This document shows positions 34,895 to 43,595 of a stretch of 64,000 nucleotides of DNA, piece after piece; within the stretch, counting starts at the first letter, position 1, and each line of letters begins with the position of its first letter. The stretch spans positions 68,573 to 132,572 of the forward strand of contig CAYRLE010000001.1 in assembly GCA_964425105.1 (NCBI GenBank), given 5' to 3'. The notes beneath the pieces were generated by a model. That model ran no database searches, had not been told where the DNA came from, and saw nothing but the letters and a program-made list of their open reading frames with translations. The position numbers and the translations under genes are program-made. This stretch comes from S012-109 sp964425105. GTDB lineage: Bacteria; Pseudomonadota; Gammaproteobacteria; SZUA-140.

Positions 34895-35188
34895 TCAGCT
34901 TTTCTCTGGGGTAACGCGGTAAGCCTCGGGGAAGCGTCCCTGGAGCACATAGACAAAGGCGATGATCTCCGCCACTACGCGGTAGAGGGTTTCCGGGATT
35001 TCATCCCCCAGTTCGAGTTGGGCCAGGACCTCCACCAGTTGCTCGTCTTCGTGAAGGGGGATTTCGTGTTCGCGGGCAAGCGACATGATTTGTTCCGCCA
35101 GGCCGCCTGCGCCCTTGGCGCTCACCTGGGGGGCATTGTCGCCGTCATAGTGCAGGGCAACCGCGATGGGTGTGGCGTCTCCTATCAC
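34895..35188 (-). CDS. fhlB: FhlB, FlhB C-terminal-domain homologue
   Basis: A 97-residue stand-alone copy of the cytoplasmic tail of FlhB, the export switch of the flagellar type III system. It matches from the autocleavage site onward: ATPIAVALHYDG, AKGAGGLAEQIMSLAREHEI, PLHEDEQLVEVL, GDEIPETLYRVVAEIIAFVY. The NPTH cleavage motif is replaced by DATP, so no cleavage is expected. Such proteins can substitute for the cleaved FlhB C-terminus. It overlaps the fliK-like gene by four bases. Confidence 0.85.
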   Translation of the reverse strand: MIGDATPIAVALHYDGDNAPQVSAKGAGGLAEQIMSLAREHEIPLHEDEQLVEVLAQLELGDEIPETLYRVVAEIIAFVYVLQGRFPEAYRVTPEKS

Positions 35189-36606
35189 GCCATTTCATCC
35201 AGAATACCCTGCCGGGTGTTGAGTGGCTGCGGCACTGGCAGCTGAATCGGTTCCAATTCCAGCTTCACGGCAGGTGTTTCGACAAGCAAGCCCAGGGCGC
35301 CGAGGGCCTTTTGGAGGCGCGGCAACTGCTGGAGGATGTCTCTTTCCGTGGCGGGATTCCCGGTTTGGAAATGGGTGCTCAACCGCTGTCCCTGCAGCCG
35401 CACCTTCACCTGCAGCGGCCCCAGTGCCGGCAGATTGAAGTTCAGGGAAACCCGCCATGCTTCCTCCTGATCGGGATCGGCCTCTTTCTCACGTTCAAAC
35501 TGCATCTGCACCGTGTTCACCTCGTCGCGATGGCGCAGCGGCAGATCCAGCAGCAGGAAGAAAGCGCCACTTTCACGGTTTGCGGTCAGCAGTTGGTTGC
35601 TCTGCAGTCGAGCCAGCGCGCCATCTGTCTGTTGCTGCAGATCCTGCAGCAGAGGAAGGGTGTGCAGCAACTGGAGCAAGGCTGCGGCGCTGCGGGAGGG
35701 CGCTGTCTTCTGGCTGATGGCCTGTATCACCTGCTGCACCAGTTCCGTAAGGGCTGTGGTTTGACGGGAGCTCCCCCGGTAATCGGCCAGGGCCTTCTGC
35801 AATTGGCCAAGCTGTTCGGGTGTCAGATAGCGCATCAGTGCCCCCGCCAGCTGAGGCAGGCTCAGGCGGTTTTCCTTGAAAAGGCCCAGCAGTTCCTGTA
35901 ACGGCTGGGCATTCGCGGCGCTTGCGGGCACTGTCAGCGGGCGGGGGCCGGTGTCCCTTGCCGTTTGCGCAGGCAGCTTGGACGTTGCCAGCTGTCTTTG
36001 GATTTCGTTGTCCAGTCGCAAGAGGCGGGCCTTGAAATCCGCCGTCGGTGATATCGTGCCGTCACGGGCTGTCGTCAATGTCCTCTCCAGGAACTGGCCG
36101 CTGGCCTGCAAGGCGACTTTCAGCTGGCCGGGGGCTCGGATTTGCGTTGCTTCAGGGAGACTGTCCATGAGGGAGCGAATGCTTGCCAAGAGCCGTGGTG
36201 CCAAAGGGGGGGTGGATTTTACCAGCGAGATGAGCCGCTCTAGAAGTGGGGCAGGGTCGCCTTGGCGCGGCAGGGTGCGGCGCAGATAGGGGCTGAGATC
36301 AGGTTTGGATGGCGTCACTGCCTGGCTTAGGATCTTCAGCTGGACAAGCTGATCCAGGGAGAGGACTTGCAGCTGAAAACGCTGGCCCTGTTTGACGGGA
36401 AAGGGGGTGAAAGCGGCCAGGGTCAGGCTGCCGATTTTCAACAGCAGACGTCCCGCGCCATCGCTGCCGGTCTCTGCCTGTGCCTGCAGCAGCTGCCCGG
36501 GCTGCCAGCTGCGAATGACTTCGGCATCCGACCTGACAGGGGTAGCCGTGGTGACGCCCTTGTTTGGTGTGATGGCGTCCATGATAATGGCGAGATGGCT
36601 GGTCAT
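35185..36606 (-). CDS. fliK: FliK-like flagellar hook-length control protein
   Basis: A 473-residue protein rich in Gln, Leu and Pro. The N-terminal part has a beta-rich segment (GRLLLKIGSLTLAAFTPFPV) followed by a long helical ruler-like middle. The C-terminal substrate-switch domain shows WRVSLNFNLPALGPLQVKV and LRLQGQRLSTHFQT in the FliK_C pattern. FliK measures the hook and, with FlhB, switches export specificity. Coupling to FhlB (four-base overlap) supports this call. No other flagellar gene is in the window. Confidence 0.82.
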   Translation of the reverse strand: MTSHLAIIMDAITPNKGVTTATPVRSDAEVIRSWQPGQLLQAQAETGSDGAGRLLLKIGSLTLAAFTPFPVKQGQRFQLQVLSLDQLVQLKILSQAVTPSKPDLSPYLRRTLPRQGDPAPLLERLISLVKSTPPLAPRLLASIRSLMDSLPEATQIRAPGQLKVALQASGQFLERTLTTARDGTISPTADFKARLLRLDNEIQRQLATSKLPAQTARDTGPRPLTVPASAANAQPLQELLGLFKENRLSLPQLAGALMRYLTPEQLGQLQKALADYRGSSRQTTALTELVQQVIQAISQKTAPSRSAAALLQLLHTLPLLQDLQQQTDGALARLQSNQLLTANRESGAFFLLLDLPLRHRDEVNTVQMQFEREKEADPDQEEAWRVSLNFNLPALGPLQVKVRLQGQRLSTHFQTGNPATERDILQQLPRLQKALGALGLLVETPAVKLELEPIQLPVPQPLNTRQGILDEMA

Positions 36607-36658
36607 AACTGTTTCCTTTAATTGATAGAATCATCGGCAGGAGAGGTGCATCACTTCA

Positions 36659-37387
36659 GTGGCAACGGAATTCGTTTTTTCGCCCATCGGCATCATTCAT
36701 TCCTGCTTCAAGGAAAAGTTTGGCATCCCCCGCCAGGCAGGCCTGGTGAGCGGAGCCCCAGCCTCCCTTGAGATCCTGCCGCCCTATGATCGTGAGGAGG
36801 CCTTACGCGGCCTGGAGAGTTTCTCCCATATCTGGGTGACCTTTGTCTTTCACGGCAATCTAGGCAAGGCGTGGAAGCCTACTGTGCGGCCGCCGAGGCT
36901 GGGTGGAAACCGCCAGATTGGGGTGTTTGCCAGCCGCTCACCCTTCCGTCCCAATCCTCTGGGCCTTTCTGCCGTGGCATTGACTGGTATACGGCGGGAC
37001 AATGGCCGCTTGCTGCTCGAGTTGGAGGGGGGCGACTTTCTGGACCAGACGCCGGTTCTGGATATCAAACCTTATCTACCCTATGCCGACTGTATCGCCC
37101 ATGCCCGTGGCGGCTATGCCGCCACCCCTCCCAGCGTTCGCTACAATGTGAGTTTCGGTACACAAGCCCTGCAGGCCTGTCGTCATCATGGGCAGCGCCT
37201 GGGGCTGGATCTGCAGGCGCTCATCAGGCAATTGCTGGCCTATGATCCACGGCCGGCATACAAGAGTTCTGCGTTGAACGAGCAGGTATTTGCTATGAAA
37301 ATATTTGACCTTGATGTCAAATGGCGGGTCGATAAGGAAGGGGTACAGGTCATGGAGTTACGTCGACTGCCTAAAGAACGGGCGTGA
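36659..37387 (+). CDS. trmO: tRNA (N6-threonylcarbamoyladenosine37-N6)-methyltransferase TrmO
   Basis: A 242-residue TrmO (TsaA/YaeB family). Typical motifs are FVFSPIGIIHSCFKEKFGIP at the start, FSHIWVTFVFHGN, GVFASRSPFRPNPLGLSAV, FLDQTPVLDIKPYLPYAD and the C-terminal DPRPAYKS. TrmO adds a methyl group to t6A at position 37 of tRNA-Thr. GTG start at 36659 with GGAGAGG 12 bases upstream. It is divergent from fliK over 52 bases. Confidence 0.92.
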   Translation: MATEFVFSPIGIIHSCFKEKFGIPRQAGLVSGAPASLEILPPYDREEALRGLESFSHIWVTFVFHGNLGKAWKPTVRPPRLGGNRQIGVFASRSPFRPNPLGLSAVALTGIRRDNGRLLLELEGGDFLDQTPVLDIKPYLPYADCIAHARGGYAATPPSVRYNVSFGTQALQACRHHGQRLGLDLQALIRQLLAYDPRPAYKSSALNEQVFAMKIFDLDVKWRVDKEGVQVMELRRLPKERA

Positions 37388-37405
37388 TTTGTCGTAATAA
37401 TAGCT

Positions 37406-38050
37406 ATGGAAAACCCTCAATCAAACAGTATGGCAGTGCATGACAGGCGTTTCGATATCGTCTTCTCAGGGCAAACCGTGGAAGGCGCTGGTCTGGTGGC
37501 TGTACAGGAGCGACTGGCCATCTTGTTCAAGATGGATCGCAGTACTGTGGCGAGCCTGTTCTCAGGGCGGCGCTATACCATCAAAAAAAACCTCGATGGC
37601 CCGACGGCTGGCCAATACAAGGCGGCGCTGGAGAAGGCCGGTGCCGTTTGCGAGATTGTCGAGCGGCGTGATGCGGCGGCCATCACCATTGCACCGCCTG
37701 GAACGATACTGGCCGAGCAGCAAGCACCCCACCCTCCCGCCATCGATATCAGCGCCCTGGCTATGTTGGAAGTGGGGATGGACGTGTTGGACGACTACCC
37801 CCAACCCCGGACGCCTGCTATGGATGTCAGCGCTATCTCCATGGCGCCGGCTGGCGAAATTCTGGTGGTGCCCTCTGTGGAGGAGGTGCCTCCACCATCC
37901 GTGGGGCAGTTCAGTCTTGCCGAAGTCGGGGCATGGCTCTGCGAGGGTGCGGCGATCCAGCCTGCGCCGGACGTTGCTGCCAGCGCTCATCTCACTCTGG
38001 CACCAGCTGGTGCAGATCTCGGAGATGCCAGTGAGCAACAGTCCTCCTGA
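37406..38050 (+). CDS. Hypothetical protein with a small N-terminal conserved module
   Basis: A 214-residue soluble protein. Residues 15-85 form a module I have seen at the start of many proteobacterial proteins: RFDIVFSGQTVEGAGLV, ERLAILFKMD, VASLFSGRRYTIKKNL and KAALEKAGAVCEI, possibly a protein-interaction domain. The rest is Pro/Ala-rich with three or four repeats of the form DISALAML, DVSAISMAPAG and HLTLAPAG, each preceded by an Ala/Pro linker; these look like short linear repeats. Function unknown. It follows trmO by 18 bases. Confidence 0.65.
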   Translation: MENPQSNSMAVHDRRFDIVFSGQTVEGAGLVAVQERLAILFKMDRSTVASLFSGRRYTIKKNLDGPTAGQYKAALEKAGAVCEIVERRDAAAITIAPPGTILAEQQAPHPPAIDISALAMLEVGMDVLDDYPQPRTPAMDVSAISMAPAGEILVVPSVEEVPPPSVGQFSLAEVGAWLCEGAAIQPAPDVAASAHLTLAPAGADLGDASEQQSS

Positions 38051-38291
38051 CGGATTTCGCTGGAACCTTCTGCCACGGCTGACCTGTTTCACAAGCTACC
38101 AGCGGCATTGAACGAGGTATGCGTGAGACGTGGAGATGCCCCTTCATCTCCCCCCCAAAAAAAGCCTCAATGCATTTGCTAAAGTTGCGCGCCCAGTCTG
38201 TATCCAGGCAGCCGAATGGTAGCAATCCACCGTCTTGTGAGGGGCAGGGGCGCGGCGTAGGATAGGCATACCAAAGGGCAGGAGGGATGCC

Positions 38292-39104
38292 ATGAAACGG
38301 CGAATCACGAGGGGGTTGCTGGTTTGTTTGTCACTGCTGTCATCTACAGCATGGGCGGGACTACAGGCGCAGGAGGTCGACTATCGGGCAGGCGATACAG
38401 CACTCAAGGGCTATCTGGTCTATGACGACAGCTTTTCTGGGCGGCGACCCGGGGTGCTCGTAGTGCACGAATGGTGGGGCCACAATCGCTATGCCCGCAA
38501 ACGGGCGGAGATGCTCGCCCAGGCAGGTTATGTCGCTTTGGCCGTGGATATGTATGGTGACGGCAGACAGGCAGCGCATCCTGCTGAGGCGGGCAAGTTT
38601 GCCGCCCAGGTCAGCAACAACCGGGAGCTCGCGAAGGCGCGTTTTCTCGCCGCGCTGGAAGTCTTGCAGCAGCAGCCGGTGACGGATGCCACCCGCACCG
38701 CTGCCATTGGCTATTGTTTCGGCGGTGGTGTCGTGTTGGAGATGGCCAGGGAAGGGGTGGATCTGGCTGCGGTAGTCAGCTTTCATGGCAGCCTGGCTAC
38801 TGAGCATCCTGCGGAACGGGGGCGGATAAAGGCGCGTATTCTGGTATTCAACGGGGCTGCAGACCCTTTTGTCACGGCAGATCAGATCAGCCGCTTCAAG
38901 CAGGAAATGGAACAAGCCGGCGTCAATTATCGTTTTATCAACTATCCGGGGGTAAGGCACAGCTTCACCAATCCGGAGGCCAATATGCTGGCGGATAGGT
39001 TCAATCTGCCCCTGGCATATGACCGCAAGGCTGACCTGACTTCATGGCGCGAAATGCTGGATTTCTTCAAGGAAATCTTTCAGAAGGCTGAGAACGCCAA
39101 GTAA
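38292..39104 (+). CDS. Dienelactone hydrolase family protein, exported
   Basis: A 270-residue alpha/beta hydrolase of the dienelactone hydrolase family. Residues 1-26 are a signal peptide (ending STAWAG), so it acts in the periplasm. The nucleophile is Cys in AIGYCFGGGVV, Asp is in FNGAADPFVT and His in GVRHSFTNPEA. VVHEWWGHN and VDMYGDGRQA are further family motifs. Substrate unknown. GGAGGG lies upstream of the ATG. Confidence 0.88.
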   Translation: MKRRITRGLLVCLSLLSSTAWAGLQAQEVDYRAGDTALKGYLVYDDSFSGRRPGVLVVHEWWGHNRYARKRAEMLAQAGYVALAVDMYGDGRQAAHPAEAGKFAAQVSNNRELAKARFLAALEVLQQQPVTDATRTAAIGYCFGGGVVLEMAREGVDLAAVVSFHGSLATEHPAERGRIKARILVFNGAADPFVTADQISRFKQEMEQAGVNYRFINYPGVRHSFTNPEANMLADRFNLPLAYDRKADLTSWREMLDFFKEIFQKAENAK

Positions 39105-39315
39105 ACTTGTCATTCTGTAGGTAGTGCGTGCAAGTTCCTTGAATATCAATTTACAAATGCCGATACTTCTAGTAATGTGAAAACAATTACGGCCGGAAGG
39201 GTTTATGTGTTGTAATCTGGTCTAAGAACAATTCGTAACATACTGATATTGATGGATAATTGATGTCGACGGAGTGCTTTTCAACGAGGCTGGCAACAGT
39301 CGGGCTGTGATAATC

Positions 39316-40026
39316 ATGCAAACGATCCTGGTTCTCAATTCCAAAGGCGGTTGTGGCAAAACCACACTTGCCACCAACCTTTCCAGCCTTTATACCGCGG
39401 GTGGGCTCAAGACTGTATTGATGGACTACGATCCTCAGGGCTCCAGTCTGCAGTGGCACAGGCTACGCTCTGAGAAACTGCCTCCCATTCACCTCATCGA
39501 TGCCACCAGGACCCGCACTGGCCAGACCCGCAGTTGGCAACTGGCTGTTCCCTCTGACACGGAACGGCTGATCATCGATGCCCCGGCAGGGGTGGGTGGT
39601 CTGATGCTGCAGGAAATGCTGCGCCGCACCGATGTCATCGTGGTGCCGGTGGCGCCGTCACCCATCGATATCCACGCCACTTCCGATTTCATCAAAGACT
39701 TGCTGCTGGTGGGAAAAGTACGCAGTCTGGGGGTACATGTCGGTGTGGTAGCCAACCGGGTGCGGCGCAATACCCCGCTTTATGAACCCCTGCAGCGCTT
39801 TCTCAGCAGCCTCAAGATTCCTTTTATTACCTCTTTGACGGATACCGACAACTATATCCGGGCCGCAGAAGCAGGTATGGGCATTTATGAATTGGCAGAC
39901 GATGAAGCCCTGCTTGAACGAGAGCAGTGGTTACCACTGGCGCGCTGGCTGGCCTGTCCCCAGGCACCACCTATGCAGGCACCTGATCTGCCAAAGCTCA
40001 GCATCGTTTCTGGTGGAAAACTCTGA
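39316..40026 (+). CDS. ParA-family ATPase (second copy)
   Basis: A 236-residue P-loop ATPase. Walker A is NSKGGCGKTT (Lys10 and Lys15), followed by MDYDPQGSSLQWHRL, Walker B RLIIDAPAGVGG, PVAPSPIDIHATSDF and TDTDNYIRAAEAGMGIYEL. It is the paralogue of the gene at 33776 and keeps the same order of motifs. Short solitary ParA proteins position cargo (chemosensory arrays, poles, microcompartments) on the nucleoid or membrane. No ParB-like gene is adjacent. The 211-base upstream region is A/T-rich. Confidence 0.87.
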   Translation: MQTILVLNSKGGCGKTTLATNLSSLYTAGGLKTVLMDYDPQGSSLQWHRLRSEKLPPIHLIDATRTRTGQTRSWQLAVPSDTERLIIDAPAGVGGLMLQEMLRRTDVIVVPVAPSPIDIHATSDFIKDLLLVGKVRSLGVHVGVVANRVRRNTPLYEPLQRFLSSLKIPFITSLTDTDNYIRAAEAGMGIYELADDEALLEREQWLPLARWLACPQAPPMQAPDLPKLSIVSGGKL

Positions 40027-40137
40027 CGGGAAAGCCCGCACCACGTTTCAGTCTTTCTGCTGCCACGTTTGGCAGCCTTCTTGATTCAGATACACCTGTC
40101 AGGCGCTGGACACGCCGTCACGGGGAGATACTTACAA

Positions 40138-40156
40138 GGCGCGCGAGGCGCGCGCC
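40138..40156 (-). terminator. GC-rich hairpin after the DUF6763-like gene
   Basis: GGCGCGCG and its complement GCGCGCGCC face each other over two bases, immediately after the minus-strand stop at 40159. A T-rich stretch is lacking, so it is a possible terminator only. Confidence 0.35.
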
Positions 40157-40158
40157 CC

Positions 40159-40443
40159 TCAATTGTAATCAATCTGTCCCAGCAGTTCAGTGAGGGTGTG
40201 CCTGTCGGTTACCCTCTGCTCAGAGTCATACAGAACATCGAAGGGGCCGTTGCCGCAATCCGGATTTTCTATGGGCATCGGCTCCAACTCGTACCAGTAT
40301 TCCAACTCCAGTTCTTCCAGGTCGCCATCGCCGTACTGTATCTCTACGGTTTCATCAATACCATCCAGTGAGACGATTTTGAAGTAGCGGCCGTCAGCAA
40401 GCTGATACCAGCCTCCGACCTTCACACTTTCTGCTGTAATCAT
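40159..40443 (-). CDS. DUF6763-like small protein, hypothetical
   Basis: A 94-residue acidic protein with VGGWYQLADGRYFKIVSLDG near the start and VEIQYGDGDLEELELEYWYEL after it. This GxWY...DG...F.V....IEIQY.DG pattern is that of a small family I recall as DUF6763. No function known. It follows csrA by 12 bases on the same strand and is probably co-transcribed with it. It has no cysteine other than one near the C-terminus. Confidence 0.7.
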   Translation of the reverse strand: MITAESVKVGGWYQLADGRYFKIVSLDGIDETVEIQYGDGDLEELELEYWYELEPMPIENPDCGNGPFDVLYDSEQRVTDRHTLTELLGQIDYN

Positions 40444-40455
40444 GACGAGTCCCCC

Positions 40456-40671
40456 TCAACTGTTGGACACCATGCTTTTGTCTTCAGACACTCTGTTCAT
40501 TTCTTCCTTTTCCTTCTGAATCCTTTCGTAGATTTCTTCCCTATGGATATCGACATCTTTGGGAGCTTTGATGCCCACTCTGACCTGCGAGTTTTTGACA
40601 GCGCAGATCGTTACCGTAATATCATCTCCGATGATCAGTGTTTCGCCTACCTTGCGTGTGAGAATCAGCAT
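40456..40671 (-). CDS. csrA: Carbon storage regulator CsrA
   Basis: A 71-residue CsrA, a dimeric RNA-binding translational regulator that recognises GGA in leaders. The sequence MLILTRKVGETLIIGDDI, VTICAVKNSQVRVGI and APKDVDIHREEIYERI are diagnostic, with the RNA-contacting Leu4, Arg6 and Arg44-equivalent regions kept. The acidic C-terminal tail is slightly longer than in E. coli. A strong AGGAGAG site precedes the ATG. A NarL-like inverted repeat lies 214 bases upstream. Confidence 0.95.
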   Translation of the reverse strand: MLILTRKVGETLIIGDDITVTICAVKNSQVRVGIKAPKDVDIHREEIYERIQKEKEEMNRVSEDKSMVSNS

Positions 40672-41032
40672 GCTTCTCTCCTGTTCATTCCAATAGAAAT
40701 TATTGTCTTATCCAAACAATAATGATGTCATTCCTTCCGCTCCGTGATCTACTTCCGTCCCTTTGCGCGCCTTGATTAAAAGTTGTTCAGAGCCTCTGAG
40801 TATTCTTTGTTTCTGCTTTTCATCGCCATATCTATTTTCATTTGCTGACTGTAAAGTTACTGCCTCAGGCCATACCAGTAAATTCCACAATTGGGGTATT
40901 TTTAAAGTAACTTATAGCTGACATACATTTTGCTTATGTGTGGGAAATTGCAGGCCTGGCTATTGGCGTTGCAGGTTGTGCAGAAGGCCAAGCCCCGGCG
41001 TCGCATATGGATGATAGAGGTAAGTGCCGTGA
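40672..41032 (-). promoter_or_regulatory. csrA upstream region
   Basis: A 361-base stretch between csrA and the regulator gene. A 60-codon open frame inside it has a TTG start and no family likeness; I do not call it. The clearest content is a heptamer inverted repeat (TTCCACA-AT-TGGGGTA) at 40883-40898. The region is A/T-rich and should hold the csrA promoter. Confidence 0.5.
40883..40898. promoter_or_regulatory. NarL-like 7-2-7 inverted repeat upstream of csrA
   Basis: The plus strand reads TTCCACA, AT, TGGGGTA; the right half is TACCCCA on minus. This resembles the site at 41889-41904, so both may bind the NarL/FixJ-type regulator encoded between them. The site is 212 bases before csrA. 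Confidence 0.45.
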
Positions 41033-41686
41033 TTAACGGTTTCTATACAGCATCATAGCCTCCACCAGCGTATGCACATGGAGCTTGTTGTAGATGTTTT
41101 TCAGGTGGGTGCGTACAGTCTCATAGCTGATATGCAATTCATCGGCTATCCGTCTGTTGCTGTAACCATGAGAGATATATTCGAGAATCTGCAATTCGCG
41201 CTTGGTCAGTCCATCAAACTTGGTCTTGGCCTTCTGGGGTTTCGTGCTGCCGCGAAAGGTCTCTATCACCCGTTTTGCAATGACCCGCGACATGGGGGCG
41301 CCACCATCGATGACATCGATGATGGCCGATTCGATCTCTTCAAGAGAGGTGGAACCCTTGACAATGTAGCCAACGGCACCGGCCTGCAATGCGGCAAACA
41401 GGTGTTTGTCATCATCATAGACGGTGAGGACCAGAAATTCAGTGGGACAACCATGTGAGGACACCTGCTCGATCACTTCCACGCCGGAAATATCTGGCAG
41501 ATCGATGTCGATCAATACGACATCGGGATTGTTCTTGACGACCGCCTCGATTGCCTCCTTGCCTTCTTCATGACAGCTGATGATATTGATGTTGGGAGAG
41601 TTGGAGAGCAGGAGGGCGAGTTCATTGAGATATCTTTTGTTGTCTTCTACGATCGCAATATCAATGGTGCGCTTTACATCATCCAT
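41033..41686 (-). CDS. NarL/FixJ-family response regulator
   Basis: A 217-residue regulator. The receiver domain (about 8-125) has the phospho-Asp in DVVLIDIDLPD, the acidic pair in IVEDNK, and the Thr and Lys switch residues (VLTVYDD, GYIVKGS). The C-terminal LuxR-type helix-turn-helix (about 155-217) has LTKRELQILEYISHGYSNRRI and VRTHLKNIYNKLHVHTL cut here as VRTHLKNIYNKLHV. ATG 41686 is preferred; GTG 41737 extends it by 17 residues. It should be phosphorylated by the kinase encoded upstream. Confidence 0.92.
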   Translation of the reverse strand: MDDVKRTIDIAIVEDNKRYLNELALLLSNSPNINIISCHEEGKEAIEAVVKNNPDVVLIDIDLPDISGVEVIEQVSSHGCPTEFLVLTVYDDDKHLFAALQAGAVGYIVKGSTSLEEIESAIIDVIDGGAPMSRVIAKRVIETFRGSTKPQKAKTKFDGLTKRELQILEYISHGYSNRRIADELHISYETVRTHLKNIYNKLHVHTLVEAMMLYRNR

Positions 41687-41857
41687 AATGTTCCGTTCTG
41701 CAGTAGTTGATTGAGTTGTAGGGAAGACAGTTGTCACAGTGATGATTGTGCTTTAGTTTGAAGTGGAAATGCACGGTATATTCGGTGCCATAAGCATCCG
41801 CCATTGCCCATGCTATGCAGATTGACTGCGATTTGGGTGTTCTAGCAATCCATGCTG

Positions 41858-41904
41858 CTACCCTAATTGAGCATGGTCTTCAGGTAAATACCACAATTGG
41901 GTTA
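41858..41904. promoter_or_regulatory. NarL-like heptamers upstream of the response regulator
   Basis: Plus-strand TACCACA-AT-TGGGTTA at 41889-41904 is an inverted repeat of heptamers TACCACA and TAACCCA spaced by two bases, the spacing of NarL 7-2-7 sites. A second heptamer TACCCTA followed by AT begins at 41859. All lie between the kinase stop and the regulator start. Confidence 0.45.
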
Positions 41905-41921
41905 ATCCGTCGGTTGGCCGG

Positions 41922-43544
41922 CTAAAGAGGGAACTGGACGATGATCTGACTTCCTTTCCCCGGCTGAGACTTGATGACAAGTTCGCCATTGACTTCTGCA
42001 ATGCGCTGCCGGATGTTTTTCAGGCCGTAACTGGTATCCCCGATATTGGCGCTATTGAACCCCTGGCCATTGTCTCTGATTACGATGACTGCACAGGCAT
42101 TGCCGAAGGTGATGGTGGCCAGTACTTGGGAGGCATTGGCATGCTTGGTCACATTGATCAGTGCTTCACGGAAGATCTGGTAGGCCGCGTGCTTGACCGC
42201 AGGTGAAGGGTCCGGCACCACGCTACGGTCGCCATGGGTCTCGATCTCAAAGGCAATATCCTTGTGGCTGAGCAAATCATAGCCCAGGCGGCGCAACGAA
42301 TCGATGACGTCATCCCAGGTGTTCTGGCGGTCGTCGATCACCCATAGAAAGTTGCGCAGCTGGCGTGAGGAGTCCGCCGTATAATCCTTGATCTGTCGCA
42401 AGCGCTGGCGGACCATGCCGGTATCATTGTCCAGGAAGCGTTGTGCTCCCTCGGTGACGATGGATATGCTCGCCAAGTCATTGAGTACCGTGTCATGGAG
42501 TTCACGGTGAATCCGTTCCTTTTCCTTGCGGGAATTGATCTCGACGGCGATACGGTCAAGATAGAGGCGCTGGTTGTCCAGGGAGAGTATCAGTGAAAAG
42601 GGAAGAATCAGGGAAAACAACGCCACATTGTCGATCAGGCTACTCTCCATGGACCACGGGTAGACGATGGAGATGATGAAGAATACCGAGACCAGGAGCA
42701 ATGCAAAAAAGGTCATGCGCATCTGCTTGCGCATGAATTCATCGGGGTCCTGGAGCATAGAATGGGCGACGCCGGCGAGCATGGCGATTATCCAGATGAA
42801 CAGGAATGGCAAGGTGGTGGCCAGGGAGATCATGCCATAGAGGTAGAGGATGGAGATCAGCAAGGCATAGCCATAGAAGGCCCCGATCACCCAGCCATTT
42901 TCGACAATGAAAGTCTTCTTTTTGGGAAAGATCATGGCAAAGTGAACGATGGAGATCTGCCCGGTACTGGCTACAAAGAACACCTTGATGAGCAAGTTGA
43001 GCCAGAAGGGGTCGAGAAATAGTGGGCGATGAATCACCGGTGCCACACTGGTCATATAGAGTGCAGTGGTAGCCAGAAAGAAGGCGCACAAGAAGCCGGC
43101 TATATTGGGATGGCGGCGAAATACCGTTATCGCAGACGTGATATAAATGATACAGACGATATAGACCAGGCCGAGACGCGACAGGGCCTCGCCATAGGAC
43201 ATGCGGCTGATATCGGCGATGATCTGCCAGCTGGTTTGCAAGCGGTCCTTGAATTCAAGGATGGCATGCTCCTGTTCCCGCAGCAGACGATTGAAGCGAT
43301 ACTGGGCATCCCACCATTCCTTCTCTTCGCGCGGCGATGTGAAGGTCGGCAATTTCCAGAGGTCACTGGGCTTGACCTTGATTTCATCGATATGGGTAAT
43401 CTCGATCCCCTCTCGCAGGGTGATCAGTTCACCATCGAAAAACAGCGTTGGAGAGGATTGCAAGGCCCAGGTCCCGGCGATGCTCATCACGATACTGAGC
43501 CCGATCAGTAAGGCGATGATCATCCACTGGGTTTTTTGTTCCAT
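41922..43544 (-). CDS. Membrane sensor histidine kinase, HisKA_3 type
   Basis: A 540-residue kinase. A first helix (WMIIALLIGLSIVMSIAG) is followed by an extracytoplasmic region of about 90 residues. There are then about seven further helices (from LGLVYIVCIIYITSAITVF to FSLILPFSLIL), a coil, the dimerisation/phospho-acceptor box RIHRELHDTVLNDLASIS with His, and a C-terminal ATPase domain (EALINVTKHANAS, IRDNGQGFN, YGLKNIRQRI). It is the HPK7 class that pairs with NarL regulators, matching the next gene. The extracytoplasmic part has no familiar sensor motif. ATG 43544 is used; GTG 43580 is possible. Confidence 0.9.
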   Translation of the reverse strand: MEQKTQWMIIALLIGLSIVMSIAGTWALQSSPTLFFDGELITLREGIEITHIDEIKVKPSDLWKLPTFTSPREEKEWWDAQYRFNRLLREQEHAILEFKDRLQTSWQIIADISRMSYGEALSRLGLVYIVCIIYITSAITVFRRHPNIAGFLCAFFLATTALYMTSVAPVIHRPLFLDPFWLNLLIKVFFVASTGQISIVHFAMIFPKKKTFIVENGWVIGAFYGYALLISILYLYGMISLATTLPFLFIWIIAMLAGVAHSMLQDPDEFMRKQMRMTFFALLLVSVFFIISIVYPWSMESSLIDNVALFSLILPFSLILSLDNQRLYLDRIAVEINSRKEKERIHRELHDTVLNDLASISIVTEGAQRFLDNDTGMVRQRLRQIKDYTADSSRQLRNFLWVIDDRQNTWDDVIDSLRRLGYDLLSHKDIAFEIETHGDRSVVPDPSPAVKHAAYQIFREALINVTKHANASQVLATITFGNACAVIVIRDNGQGFNSANIGDTSYGLKNIRQRIAEVNGELVIKSQPGKGSQIIVQFPL

Positions 43545-43595
43545 GATAAGGGGGAGTGTCTGAGTGTTGCCCGGCGTCACTCCGGAGCAGGCGAG

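Noticed and set aside
40708..40890. 60-codon minus frame before csrA
   Set aside because: TTG start, no ribosome binding site, no family likeness, and it overlaps the NarL-like site.
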